Positions 1-12,000 of a stretch of 64,000 nt of DNA are shown here, in pieces. The translations under genes were made by a program, and so were the position numbers. Origin of the DNA: Eulemur rufifrons (lineage: Eukaryota; Chordata; Mammalia; Primates; Lemuridae); NCBI RefSeq assembly GCF_041146395.1, contig NC_090986.1:47156001-47220000 (forward strand). Reading direction: 5' to 3'. The notes under the pieces are model-generated. The model worked only from the letters and a program-made list of their open reading frames with translations. It made no database searches and was not told the DNA's origin. The first letter of the stretch is position 1, and every line of letters begins with the position of its first letter.

Positions 1-318
1 GATACCTCACTTCGGAGGATGGGCTCAAGCTCTATCCAGGAAAATATAAGAGGTGCTAGATTACTGTCATTTTTCATAATTGAGTAGTATTCCATTGTAT
101 ATGGCACTGACTGATCAACACTAAGGTACTCACACAGTAGTAATATTCTTTGGAGGGTGGGTGTTGGGAGTGGATAAACTCACAACTAATGGACATGGTG
201 AGCGTTGTAGGAGGGGAAAAGACACACCTCAAATCATGGTTTGGGTGTGGCAAAGTCATAACATGTAACCAAAATGTTTGTACTCCCATAATATCCTGAA
301 AATAAAAAAAAAAAAAAT
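1..318 (+). mobile_element. 5'-inverted, truncated L1 (3' end)
   Basis: From about 104 the + strand carries an L1 3' untranslated region, starting near 'ctgatcaacactaagg' and ending in an A-rich tail at about 300-318. The first 103 bases are the same L1 in reverse: their complement matches the end of ORF2 seen in the L1 copies at 2490-2580 and 56100-56190. An inverted 5' part joined to a forward 3' part is the usual product of twin priming. The left edge lies outside the window, so its target duplication cannot be read. Confidence 0.75.
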
Positions 319-1198
319 GAATATACATTGAAGAAAGGACATTGTTTTTAATAAATGGTGCTGGGACAACTGGATTGTCATATGCAGAGGGAAATTGGAT
401 CCCTATTTCTCAGCATATACAAAAATCAACTCAAGATAGATTAAAGACTTAAACATAAGACCTGAAACTATAAAAATACTAGAAGAAAATAGGAAAAACA
501 CTTCTGAATATTGTTCTATGCAAAAATTTATTACTTAAGACCTCAAAAATAACAGGTGTTGGTGAGGATACAGAGAAAAGAGAACTCTTACACACTCTGT
601 GGCAATGTAAATTGTTATAGCCTCTATGGAAAACAATATGAAGATTTACCAAAAAACTAACAATAATGAAACTGCTGTTTGATCCAGCAATTCCACTACT
701 GGGTATCTACCCAAAGGAATATAAACCAATATAGCAAAAAGACACTTTCCCTGCTATGTTTATAGCAGCACTATTTACAATAGCAAAGCTATGGAATTGA
801 TGTAAGTGTCCATCACCAGATACATGGATAAAGAAAATGTGGTATATTTACACAATGAAATACTACTCAATTGTAAAAAACATAGATGAAAGTGGAGCTC
901 ATTATCTTAAGTAAAATGAGCCAAGCACAAAAGTCAAATATCACATTTTCACTCATAACTAGGTGCTAAATAATACATACAAAATGGATGTAGAGAGTGG
1001 AATGATAGAGAATGGAGACTTAGAAGGGTGATTAGGGAGGAGGATGGAAGATGAGAATTTACTTCGTAGGTACAATGTACATTATTCAGGTGATGGATAT
1101 TCCAAAAGCCCCGACTTGACCACTATGCAGCCTATGCATTTAACAAAATTGCATATGTACTCCATGGATTTATACAAATAAAAAACAAAAAATAAAAA
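319..1198 (+). mobile_element. Older L1 fragment, ORF2 end plus 3' UTR
   Basis: The sequence follows the end of primate L1 ORF2 ('gatccagcaattccactact', 'tttatagcagcactatttac', 'ggataaagaaaatgtggtat') and then a 3' UTR ending in an A-rich tail near 1198. Reading frames are broken throughout, so this is a dead copy. Its 3' UTR is unlike that of the neighbouring L1 copies, which suggests an older subfamily. Confidence 0.7.
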
Positions 1199-1308
1199 TA
1201 ATCTCAAACAAAGAAGTATGGGAAGAGAGTGCAAAAATAGCTCAATACTGCAGAATGAAGGAATTAGGAAGTGGCATTGCAGATCAGTAAAAAAGAGGCT
1301 GAACTTTC

Positions 1309-1807
1309 TGTAGGGATCGTCCCTGAGCAAGAATTGGCTTGAGCTCAGAGTCAGCAAAGGTGGACGTGCTTCTTGGGTCCAAAGGTCAATGGGTCCAGAA
1401 CACCCCTTGAGGCCAGAAGTCAATAGGTCCAGACAGGGCCCATTGACTGCTGAATGCTTCTTGGAGCTAAAGGTCAATGGCCTATTGAAATAGACAAACT
1501 GTTTCCTAAGGCAAATAGCCAAGGTGTGTCTGATTGTCCTGCAGGAGGGTAATGAGGTCCAAAGGTTAAGATGCAAACGTTTGCCTTCCCTTGAGCAATT
1601 TCCATAAGAAATGGAACATGTCGCCTCAGGGCTGTAAAGATAGTCATGTACCAGGAAGTAGCTGCTGGACAAAAGGTGTATAAAAATAAAGCGACTGCTG
1701 CTTTCCGTACTGCAGTCTTTACCATCTATGTATGTCCCTGTGTTTTTTCTGTGTGTCTGTATGTTTCCTTATGTGTTCATCCCCCGTTCTGTAATCGGGC
1801 CGCAACA
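1309..1807 (+). mobile_element. Solo LTR of an endogenous retrovirus
   Basis: A 499-bp unit begins TG, ends CA and is flanked by the direct repeat ctttc (1304-1308 and 1808-1812), as expected for an LTR left after recombination between two LTRs. A TATA-like 'gtataaaaataaagc' at about 1678-1692 also contains an AATAAA. The U3 part contains a diverged repeat of about 26 bp (1366-1392 and 1455-1480) with AGGTCA half-sites. A 5-bp duplication fits several ERV classes, and I do not assign a family. No internal retroviral sequence is present next to it. Confidence 0.7.
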
Positions 1808-1812
1808 CTTTC

Positions 1813-2050
1813 TTAACAGAGGATGCTGTATGCTGACTGTCATTGTGAATACATTAAAGAACTAAATATAAAAATAGTAAAATACAAGTGCTTAGAAAGG
1901 AGGAGAAGATACAGAACATTGGGAATTCCCAATAAACACAAACACAAAATCACAGACTACTTTTGCTATGTTAAATAATAACCTAAAAATTGTACTTCAA
2001 AAAATACCATAAATTGTGAAGACAGTCCTCAGATTAGATGTAGATGCATG
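1813..2050. other. Unassigned AT-rich sequence
   Basis: This short stretch lies between the solo LTR and the next L1. It is A-rich and may include a decayed L1 portion from about 1860, but no clear motif was found. Confidence 0.4.
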
Positions 2051-2054
2051 CAAA

Positions 2055-2840
2055 ACATAATGGCCAACAAACATATGAAAAAATGCTCAACATTTCTAAT
2101 CATCAGGAAAATGCAAATCAAAACCACAACGAGATATCACTTATTTCCAGTGAGAATGGCCTTTATCAAATTGTCCCAAAACAATAAATGTTGGCCTGGA
2201 TGCTGAGAGACAGGAACACTCATACACTGCTGGTGGGACTGCAAACTAGTGCAATCTCTGTGGAAAGCAATATGGAAATGCCTCAAAGAGATACAAGTAG
2301 ATCTACCATTTGATTCAGCAATCTCATTACAGGGCATTTACCCAAAAGATCAAAAGACATTCTATAAAAAAGAAATCTGCACTCGAATGTTTATAGCAGC
2401 AAAATTCATAGTTGCAAAGATGTGGAAAAAACCTAAATGCCAATCAAGACATGAGTGGATTAATAAAATGTGGTATATGTATACCATGGAGTACTATTCA
2501 GCTACAAGAAACAATGGTGATATTGCACCTCTTGTATTTTCCTGGATAGAGCTGGAACCCATTCTACTAAGTGAAGTATCCCAAGAATGGAAAAGTAAGC
2601 ATCACATATACTCACTATCAAATTGCTTTCACTGATCAACACCTAAGAACACATTTAGGAATTACATTAATCGGGTGTAGGGGGAGGAGGGGATGGGTAT
2701 ATACATACATAATGAGTGCAATGTGCACCATCTGGGGGATGGACACCCTTAAAGCTCTGGCTCGAGTGGGGCAAGGGCAATATACGTAACCTAAACATTT
2801 GTACCCCTATAATATGCTGAAATAAAAAAAAAAGGGAAAA
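2055..2840 (+). mobile_element. 5'-truncated L1, strepsirrhine-type 3' end
   Basis: ORF2 sequence runs from about 2055 ('aatggccaacaaacatatga') to 2635, followed by a 3' UTR ending 'aatatgctgaaataaaaa' and an A-rich tail near 2840. The last part closely resembles the L1 at 55980-56490, so both belong to the same relatively recent subfamily. Confidence 0.8.
2249..2635 (+). pseudogene. L1 ORF2 C-terminal fragment
   Basis: An open stretch of 128 codons corresponds to the extreme C-terminus of L1 ORF2p. It includes typical 'ICTRMFIAAKF', 'HEWINKMWYMYTMEYYSA' and 'WIELEP' segments. The endonuclease, reverse transcriptase and most of the C-terminal domain are absent because the copy is 5'-truncated, so no function is expected. 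The first ATG is simply the first in the open frame and not a natural start. Confidence 0.8.
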
Positions 2841-3071
2841 AAAACCTTTTCATGTAGAAGATTTTATTTTCCCTTAAACAAGTAGGATTACTGAACTTCT
2901 TTAAATAAAGAAAACATAACTTTATTATTCTTATATTCTGATAATTAGATTTGAAAAACAATATAGAATAAGAAAATTAAGACAGTGTGAAGAACAATAC
3001 TGAATGATCTAAAAGAAAGAGGCAAGGGCTTATTCCAAATGGAAACATTCTAGAACTCAGGAAAATCAGCA

Positions 3072-3168
3072 AGAAAGAATCAAACAACCCTATCAAAAAG
3101 TGGGCAAAGGACATGAACAGAAACTTTTCAGAAGAAGATAGACTAATGGCCAACAAAGATATGCAACA
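3072..3168 (+). mobile_element. Short L1 ORF2 fragment
   Basis: The stretch 'caaccctatcaaaaagtggg' through 'atggccaacaaagatatgca' is a recognisable piece of L1 ORF2. Both ends fade into unrelated sequence. There is no 3' tail, so it is an internal relic. Confidence 0.65.
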
Positions 3169-3170
3169 TT

Positions 3171-4564
3171 CTATTTAATGGAAGGCTGCCCCCCTCTGGA
3201 CTCACATTGTCATTGTTTTGTTTGATTTAAGAAGGTAAGAACTTAACCTACCATGTAAGAATCTCCAGGGTGTGAGGGGCTTTAAGATTACCTCATGATT
3301 GATTGTTCCTGCCTTAAGTTTGAGTTGTTATGTTTTAAATTGACAGTGTTGAATACTATAAATAAACAAATGAATAAATAAGCTAACAAGCGAACCTGAG
3401 TTCTTGGATTGGGCCTCATTCTCTTCCCCATTTTCAAGCCCTAGATTCCCTTCCTTGACTTCAAAGAAGTGTTGGAGTTTCCTGTCTCATGTCATCCTAA
3501 CTGACCCTGGACAGCCTATTGCTATGATCTCTCTGGCTTAGGATTTTATTGTCCACATCTGAAAGATTTCTGGAACAAATCAGCTGCTTATTAGTGTTTT
3601 CACTCAATGAATGGATCTGTGGTGAGAACTGCTCCTTTATTGTATGTTGCTATATTTTTCAGGTACTGTGTTCTACTTATTAAAATTCACTGTTGTAGAA
3701 TCTGCAACAGTCACTGTCTCTTAGTTTCTGTCTTCTTTACTATGAGTATGTCAAAATTCACATCATTTTCCAAGAGCATTTTTCCCACTACAGAGAAAAC
3801 AAACCAGATTCAGTTATACAATATATCTTTTTAAAGTATTACTTTGTGTCATGCAGGATCCATTTGCTTTCAATACAAGGATATATTCTCTTGCAGAGCT
3901 TACTTGTTGGCATAATTTTTAAGACACTAATTAATGTGGGCTTTGTTAATGAAAAAAATACTTAAAATTGGACATTTATTGAACGTCCTTATTATATCAG
4001 ATTTGTCAATAAAGTCGAGGTTATAAAAGGATAATTCAGAAATATAAAATTTGGGATAATAGAAAATGTTTGCAACCTTCTTATATAACACAATGCCTGA
4101 TTTCTAAAAAAATGACAAATTTGACAGTTCTATTATATTATTTTATAAGTGTGATAAATAATACAGTGAAATATGATTGTCATGAATTTAACTACAAAGA
4201 AGAATGCACTGAAAAGAATTAACACAAATATCAGTAAGAAGCAAATTTGTTTAAAAAAATTAGTCATTTAAATTCAGTATTTTTTTCCAAAACATCCTCC
4301 AAAACAACAACAAAAAGCTGCATATTTCACTTCCCCTCCACATTGCTAATATTTTTCTTGCTGCTTGTAATGCTCTTTCTACACACCATTGTCCCAGAAA
4401 ATGCTTTAAAAACTATATTCAAGCCTGAATATTTGTAAATGAATTGATAAATTCAATTACTTAATTAAATGGTTAATTAGTATTCTTAAATGAACGAATG
4501 AATAGATGACTAGACTAAGGTGACAGCAATCTTGAGGCTGACATAAACTTCCCAAATCTACCAG
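3171..4564. other. Unassigned AT-rich intergenic DNA
   Basis: I see no gene here. A small A-rich segment at 3355-3390 (aaataaacaaatgaataaataa) and LTR-like sequence around 3180-3400 hint at an old repeat I cannot name. Open frames at 3607-3834 and 4247-4438 have no recognisable domain and look like chance. Confidence 0.4.
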
Positions 4565-4826
4565 GTTCTGATTGTTTTTGAGAAAGGGTCTCGCCCTGTT
4601 GCCCAGGCTATATCAAACTCCTGGGTTCAAGTGATCATTCTGCCTCAGCCTCCAGAGTAACTGGGGCTAACAGTGCCTGATAACTTTTTAATTTTTTTTG
4701 TTTTTTTTGGAGAGATGGGTCTCACTATATTGTTAAGGTTGGTCTCAAACTCCTGGCTTCCAGTAATCCTCCCACCTTGGGATCCCAAAGTGCTAAGATT
4801 ACAGGCATGAGCCACCACACCTGGCC
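4565..4826 (-). mobile_element. Old Alu element (minus strand)
   Basis: The sequence reads as the complement of Alu, from 'gagaaagggtctcgccctgt' to 'gagccaccacacctggcc'. Both arms are present but diverged, and a T-rich stretch near 4690-4708 marks the middle A-rich linker. It lacks the long linker found in the younger Alus of this window, consistent with an older, J-like copy. No clear target duplication was seen. Confidence 0.8.
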
Positions 4827-6038
4827 TCTACTGGTATTAATAGATTTTTAAGATGTATGCTATTATTCTGTATTTAGAATCATAAATCCTATTTTGGAAG
4901 TAGAAAAATTGTGACCAAAAATATTAAATATTAAGTAATATTAAAATAAAATTAGTTAGATGAGAAAATAATAGTTAGAACCATAGTTTTCATAATCCTA
5001 GTTTATCTATTAAAAATTTATTGAATACCTATGCTATACCAGACTTTTTCTTTTATATTTTATTGCTCATCATTACCCTAAATATTGTTATAGTTTCAAA
5101 AATTCTAACTGTTCTTATAACAGCACAGAAATGTTTTCTATTTATAAAATAAATTTTATATGGAATTTTGATGGTCAAAGCTTCTAGGAGAAGATAGTTA
5201 AAAAGTATCCACATATTCAGTACATACGTGCCACATAATAGCACCAGATTAACTTTAGAGCTTCTCCTTTACTCTAAGGTAAAACATACAGAAATAAATC
5301 AAATTTTGCAAGATTAGCACAGGCCAATTCAATTATATTAATATCTCTAGTTAAATGTTGATTCTATTTGGGCCAGAAATGAGTTTCCCCTTAAAGGCTA
5401 AATAATATTGGTGTAGTTTGTATGTACTAATACATTTTAATTTTATGGTATGTATTTTAAGTAATGTTGCACTGATGGGAATATTCTGTTCAAATAGGTC
5501 TCCAGTCAAAAGAGATAAATGAATCATAGTCACAAGTTACATCTGAATATGCAGTGTCTATTTACATATTAACACAGCATCTTCAAAGTTTTATGAGGAG
5601 AAAAAGGGAAATTTTTTGTATTTATTATCTTAGAACTTGAAACGTGTTGGCCAATGGCATTGTGTTATACTAATTTTTATCATTTAATTTGTCTTTCTAG
5701 TTTGTACTTTTTCTTCTTAGATACCAATCCCAGTCACTACTTCAGTACAACATGTAGTATATTCTAAAAGTTGTACAAATTCATTTAAAAGGACACAAAA
5801 ATTGAAGTAATTTAAAACCCCGTATTATTCTGCAAGATTTATAATGTACTTACTAGGGGTTGAGTGTCGCCTATAAAAGGCCATGGTAATGAATCAAGGG
5901 ATCAAATGTCTAACTCTTTAAATGTAAAATTTTCCGGAAATAATTTTTGTGGCTTGTGGAAAGTAAAGGTTTAAGCTTGCTATAGTGAAAGCTATGTAAT
6001 TAGAAATGGCTTAAGTAGCCAACTGCCCATGCACTATT

Positions 6039-6040
<2 letters not shown>
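4827..6040. other. Unassigned AT-rich intergenic DNA
   Basis: No gene, repeat family or structured element was recognised. Short open frames on the minus strand (5053-5244, 5351-5533) show no domain and are probably chance. Confidence 0.4.

Positions 6041-6041
<1 letters not shown>

Positions 6042-6074
<33 letters not shown>
6042..6074. repeat. (GT)n microsatellite
   Basis: About 14 GT units are followed by a short TA run. It is likely length-polymorphic. Confidence 0.95.
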
Positions 6075-6076
<2 letters not shown>

Positions 6077-6559
6077 GCTCATTATGATTCAGAAATTCTT
6101 TCCCCCCTAACTTACAATCGGGCTATGCACACCTTTTCACAATCTCATGTAGTAATATTCTCAAAGAGAGATCTTAATGATCTCTTCTATGAGTGTAGGC
6201 TTCTGAGAATCCCAGGCAGGGATTCTTTGCCCAGAAAATAACAAAGGTCCAATAGGCCTTATTGAATAGACAAGTGGAAATTATGTAAGCATTGTCATCT
6301 AATTTCTTCTCCTCATATATATCCCCAATAGAACATGGCATGTTTACATAATCAGATGTGCACAAAACATCTGAAACAGAATTATCTGTTAAGGTCTAAA
6401 ACTGCACACAACCCAAATGTCTATTACATTACACATTAAAATAATTATGATAAATTTATATAATAAACATAAATTACCTACACATGCAACCATATATATG
6501 GACATTGCAATTATTTGTAAGGCAAAAAAAAAAAAAAATACACATTTTGCTTCCACATA

Positions 6560-7160
6560 TGAGGTCTGTCCAGAAAGTATCCAGCCATTGTTAATATAAT
6601 GAGAATAGTTTGCACGACATTGATGTAACCTGGCAACCAAGGAGAATAGAATGGACTGTGCATGCATGAACACTGATTTCACTGTACTAGTCAGTGAGGT
6701 GCTAGGTGCTGTTGAGTGAGCATGTGCACTGTGTGGCCATTGCATTCAAAATGACTGAGCGGGTAGAGCAAAGAATGAATCTTCATCAAATTTTGTGTTA
6801 AGGTTGAACTTTCCTCTGCGGAAACTAGTCGAATGATACAGAAGGCTTTTGGGGACAATGCAATGAATGCAGCACAAATAAAAGTGTAGCACAAACACTT
6901 CAAAAATGGTCAAGAATCTGTTGAAAGTGACCTACGTTCTGGAAGGCCTGCAACAAGCAGAGCACATAAGAATGTTGAACTTGTATGGGTTAGGTTAAGA
7001 GACGCTGGGAGAACTGTGGGAGTTCCCAAGGTGTTTACTTTGAAGGGGACTTAGGAGGCGTTATTGTCCTATGTACAATGCTGCTCGTATCTTGTATATT
7101 CTTCAATAAATATCTCTATTTTTCATATTACATGGCTGGATAGTTTCCAGATGGACCTCA
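6560..7160 (+). mobile_element. Internally deleted mariner-type DNA transposon
   Basis: Imperfect 28-bp terminal inverted repeats lie at 6560-6587 (tgaggtctgtccagaaagta...) and 7133-7160 (complement tgaggtccatctggaaacta...). TA dinucleotides flank both ends (6558-6559 and 7161-7162), the mariner/Tc1 target duplication. At 601 bp the element is about half the usual mariner length. Only the start and a trace of the end of the transposase remain, so it could only have moved with help from another copy. The family was not matched to a named primate mariner. Confidence 0.85.
6751..6975 (+). pseudogene. Mariner transposase N-terminal remnant
   Basis: From the ATG at 6751 the frame reads the first DNA-binding helix-turn-helix region of a mariner transposase. 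It ends with the characteristic 'FKNGQESVESDLRSGRPATS' linker. Two in-frame stops (at 6799 and near 6889) break it. The catalytic DD-D domain has been deleted, and a short C-terminal trace follows near 7035-7160. It cannot be functional. Confidence 0.75.
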
Positions 7161-7162
7161 TA

Positions 7163-8142
7163 TAATATCCAAAAGATACAAATATAAACCATAGTATGTC
7201 AAAAAATATGAATAGCTGGTAAACTATACTGTTAAGTTTTGTGTATATTTCTGTATGTGTGCTATATTTCACAAAAATGTTTTAAAATATTTATTTAAAA
7301 GAGTGAAGTACTACAAGGTGATGACAAGCTCTCTTATATGTATGAGTTGTGTTTACTGATGGCTACATTTTATTGAAGGTTTCAGTATTGCCAGGATATC
7401 CTGTATCAGTTTATAATATAAATCTCTAGAGAAAATGCATTAAATGATAAAGAAACAAATATATCATATAATAAGGAATCCAGAGGCCTGGTAGTTGTCA
7501 TGGTTGATTTACTGAATGGATCATTATTTTTACTGGTCATTCAAGTTCTTTTGATTTCTGCAAACTCTTATCCACAATGTGTGATGACAAATCCCCTAGC
7601 AAGTGGGGCCCATTTTGGCCTCTCTGTGCATGCACTCTTAGAATTGATTACTTCTGTGAAAGATCTACTTCTCCCCACAAAAGGGATATAAAGCAAACTT
7701 TATAATCCAAAACTTTAAAATCCAGTTATTGCTTCTAGCTCCAAATCAAGAATCCATGATATATAGTAAAGTGACCCACATCCAAAAGAACATTTATCTA
7801 CCTGCAACAGACAATCTGGCAATTACAAATGATGTCTTATTTTGAAAAAAGAAAGATTAAAAAAAGTGGAATTATCCAGTCAAGGTTGTTTCAGTGTAGG
7901 TGAGTGTAATAAACATCTGCTATAAAAGCTCACATGATTTCCTAAGGGACAGAAATAGCAAGGAACACTTGACCTAGCACTGCATAGTTTTTCTTTGGTC
8001 AGCCAATTTATTTGGTACTTTTTGGTTTGAAAATTTAGGAAGTGCTGTTATATTTAATTATTCTTTTCATGAACACATCTGACTTGGGACTGAGAGGACT
8101 GTCCTTTTAAAGGCTATCCTTCTTTAGATACTGCCTGTTAAT
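7163..8142. other. Unassigned intergenic DNA
   Basis: No convincing feature. The 63-codon open frame at 7500-7691 has a hydrophobic start ('SLFLLVIQVLLISANS') but no upstream or downstream gene context, so I treat it as chance. Confidence 0.4.
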
Positions 8143-8152
8143 AAGAGTTTAG

Positions 8153-8314
8153 TGTATATTATAATACACTATCTGGGTGATAGGCACACTTATAAATTTG
8201 ACTCAAGCAGTACAAAAGCAATTCATGTAACCAAAACATTTGTACACCCATAATATTCTGAAATAAAAAAATAAAAAATAAAGAATATTAAAAATTTCAC
8301 AAATATATATAAAA
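8153..8314 (+). mobile_element. Severely truncated L1 3' tail with target duplication
   Basis: Only the last part of an L1 3' UTR is present, including 'aaccaaaacatttgtacac' and 'ataatattctgaaataaaa', followed by an A-rich tail. It is flanked by the 10-bp direct repeat aagagtttag at 8143-8152 and 8315-8324, which fixes both edges. Confidence 0.85.
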
Positions 8315-8324
8315 AAGAGTTTAG

Positions 8325-8690
8325 AAATATTTGGCTTTAGTAGTTCTTTGATAATACAGCTTCCTTAAAGCAAAAAATTCCCTAACATAGGGTGTCAACA
8401 CCAAGAAGGATATAGAAAGTTACTATATTGGGGGCTAGCCTGGAGTGGGATAAGGAAGGGATCCACACCAAGGTAGAGCCTATCACAGGGTGTTATAGCT
8501 CAGAGGGTTTGGAAGTTTACATGTAGAAGGCTGGTCTCTGCAAGGTATAAGAACATACTCAGGGTGAAGAAGGTGTTCACAAAAAGGGAAGCAGTCTAGC
8601 ACACGTTGTTAGTTCAAGAGTGGTAAAGAGTCTATCCATATAGAAATGGGGATAAAAGAAACAATGAAAAATTGGTTGCACAGAGGGCAT
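8325..8690. other. Unassigned intergenic DNA
   Basis: No gene or recognisable repeat was seen in this stretch. Confidence 0.4.
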
Positions 8691-8691
8691 A

Positions 8692-9065
8692 TTATGGGTT
8701 GAATTTTGCTCTCCCCAACTCGTGTTAAAGTCATAATTCTACTACCTTAGAATGTGACAGTATTTGGAGATAGGGTCTTTACAGAGGTGAAAGTTAAAAT
8801 AAAGTCATCGGAGTGGGCCCTAATTCAGGGACTGATATCCTTATAAGAAAAGAAAATCTGGGCACAGATATACAAGAGGAAGACAATGTGAAGGCATAAG
8901 CAAAAGATAACCATATAGAAGCCAAGCAGGGAGGCAAGGAATAGATGTTTTCCCCATAGCCGTCAAAGGAAACTAGCTCTGCTGACAACTTGATCTTAGA
9001 ATTCAACTGTGAGAAAATAAATTGCTGTTGCTTAACCAACCCAGTTTAGGGTATCCTCAGAGAAT
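8692..9065 (+). mobile_element. Old mammalian LTR (MaLR/MLT1-like)
   Basis: The stretch runs from 'tattatgggttgaattttgc' to 'agagaattaatgcag'. It contains 'tatttggagatagggtcttt', 'gggccctaattcaggga' and 'gagaaaataaattgctgttg', the recurrent pattern of ancient mammalian MaLR-type LTRs, with the usual AATAAA near the 3' end. It is heavily diverged, and the subfamily is not assigned. Confidence 0.6.
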
Positions 9066-12000
9066 TAATGCAGAAGTATTAGTCAAGGGAGAAAATATAA
9101 TATTTTAAGACTTATGGGAGGCAAGATTCTCACTGCCAGATAAGGGAGTTATAGATATGGGAAAAACAAAACTAAAATAAACCTGATGGTTTAGATTCAA
9201 ATTTGAAATAATAGTATGAACTCATATAACTCTGTGTTCACTGTTAGAGAGCCTGCAAACAACAGTATCACACAAATAGTCTACAACTCAATTATTAAAT
9301 ACTGCTCTCCTCTAAAACAAAATAAAACAAAACAGGGCTCTCTAGAGCGATGTCTGATTTGACTTCAGAGTCAGAAAAAGAAAATGACGAGTTTGAAACA
9401 CCTCTTCTGTGCCAGAAAGTAAAGAATTACTTAGAGTGATGAAGGCATACCAAAGGGATACAAAAGTCTGCCTGGCAATACTCCTACAAGCCAAATCTAG
9501 TATAATCTGAGCAGTACCATAGGTAATAACAGGGCCATCACCAGTACAATGATGAGAAATCTATAAACCAGTAAGAACATAAAAAAATGGAAAATTTGAT
9601 GATGTGAGGGATATTTACAAAGTTCTTGCCCACACAATATTTTTTAAATACAAATAGAAACAGAGTAATTCTACAGTTGAGAAATCTGGCAGACATCACC
9701 TGAGTCAAACAATTATCCATGATAGGACACACCAGGATCACGCAGCACCTGATAGTATAAAATAAGAACACAGCAATAGTTCTGTGATATTCCTGCCAAC
9801 AAGGTATAATCTTTATCTAATCATAGAGAAATATTTTATAAACCCTCATTTAGGGACACTCAAAAATAATTGTCCTGTAATCTTCAAAAATGTCAAGGTT
9901 ATGACAGTCAACCAAAGTTGAAGTGAGTTAGTAGATGTAAACCTTATTTATCTGTGCCTGACCTGGCCCATACATTCTAAATAAATGATGGTTATTAATA
10001 ATACATGTATTATTAAAGAATTTCAAATACACAGAATGAATTTTGCTATACATTGTCCTATTATAACTTATGTCTAAATTTCTTTTCACAATTGTATTTT
10101 GCTTTTTTCTGAACATTCGAGATGCAATACTAATGCCATACTTCTTTTTGGCTCTTCAAAAATCTAAAATGGTATATGACATGTCACTTTTATGAAAATG
10201 TTTTTTTATGGTGATAATATTTTACTATATTCCTGTACTTCACTTACTGATTTGTAAATATTCTTTATTTTATTGTAGTTAGAACACAACATGAAATCTA
10301 CCTTCTTAACAAAATTTTAATTATATGATACAGTATCATTGACTATAGGTAAACATTTTAATGCTCAATTAGATTTAGGACTATGAACTTGTTTGGGCTC
10401 TGTTTTAATAATGCTTTTGAAAAAAGCTTATAAAATAAAGGTAAAATATATGAGGTTATTTTCTCATGATATAACATGAATTTTAGGTATCAATAATCAG
10501 AAGTATTGTTAATATTCAAAATCATTTATGATTTGGGTGGAAAATAGGAATGTAGGCTAATCAGGGGAAAACAATGGAACATCTAAAGCCACCTCTTCTT
10601 TTGCCAGTGCCTGGTGTGTGAACTAATATGAAGTTTCTTAATTAGTTGGGATATATTAAACGGAGTAGCTTAGAAGTGACATTTTCGTAATCTGAAAGCA
10701 GAGGTACTATAACATATATTTAGTGTATATGAGTTGTAATGGCTAGAAAATCAAGGCTTAAAAATGCTGATTTATTGCATATAACTTAGGTCTTTTACTA
10801 TAAATTGAAGCGTAGTAAAATTAGAATAAAGTCGTCCTTCTAGACACAATATTTAATTAAACAGAATTAACATATATATGAATATTATCAGAAATATTGA
10901 ATATTAATTAAAAGTTAGAAAAAATTCACTTTATATGTGATTTTTCTTTATGTATAATCACTTTGATGCATGTCTGAAAATCCAGTTTCACAGTCATAAG
11001 AAATGCAAAAGATGCTATATTATAAATGCTATCTTAATTCCACACACTGACCAGCTCACTGCTTGCTGATTACATAGAAGAGAGGAAAATGTACCTTCAG
11101 GGTATGAATGACTGTAAACTCATCTGGTTCATCATTTTTCCCCCAAATCAGTCTCAATGGTCATATAAAACCAAGTTTTCATTTTCAAATGTGCTAAAAA
11201 ATGAAGTCCAGTAGAAGTCAAATTATGAGTATTAGCCATTTAATACATAAGGCATTTCAAAACACATATTAGTAATTCTAACATAAAATAATTTAATATA
11301 TACAAACTGATTATGACATATAAAACACTGAAGCTTTCTTGAATTGGTTTAAAATACCTATATATGTTTTCCTAGTATTGAAAACTTATGTAAATTACAA
11401 GATTTTATCATTAGGGGGTCATCCAGCACTTTATATAGCATGCAAATATACCATTTCAAAAAGTTGCTAAGCTCATAATCTTTTCTAATTTTTTTTATTT
11501 TTCATAGCATTATCATTTTTTCCAAAATAAAAAACATTTTTCAATTTAAAGTAAGTCCTAGAATTAAAGTAAATATAAAATGGATTAAAATGAGAAATAG
11601 CTTTGTGGGCTCTAAGAAGCATATGTTAAAAAATGAAAAAGTAGTCTTGGTAGAAGAGTGAATTTCAGGCAGAATTACTTAGATACCAATAATGAAAATT
11701 TCCTGTGCTTTAATCTCTACTCACTGCTCTCACTTTCTATAATATCTCTAGCATATTTTCAGGTTATTTTAAATGTGTCTTTAAATAAATAACATTCTTT
11801 ATATTTGGTTGCTACAGCAACCTTGTCAGATACTTATATAGTAGACTGGATTTTCCCCTTGGTGATTCTTCTCTTGCAAACAGGGAGAACTCCCTATAAT
11901 ATCAGAACTGTCATTAATATCCACTTTGCTACAGAAAGAAAAATAAATGCAAAAACAGATTATATAAAATGTACTTAAATATTAATGTATATTATTCTTT

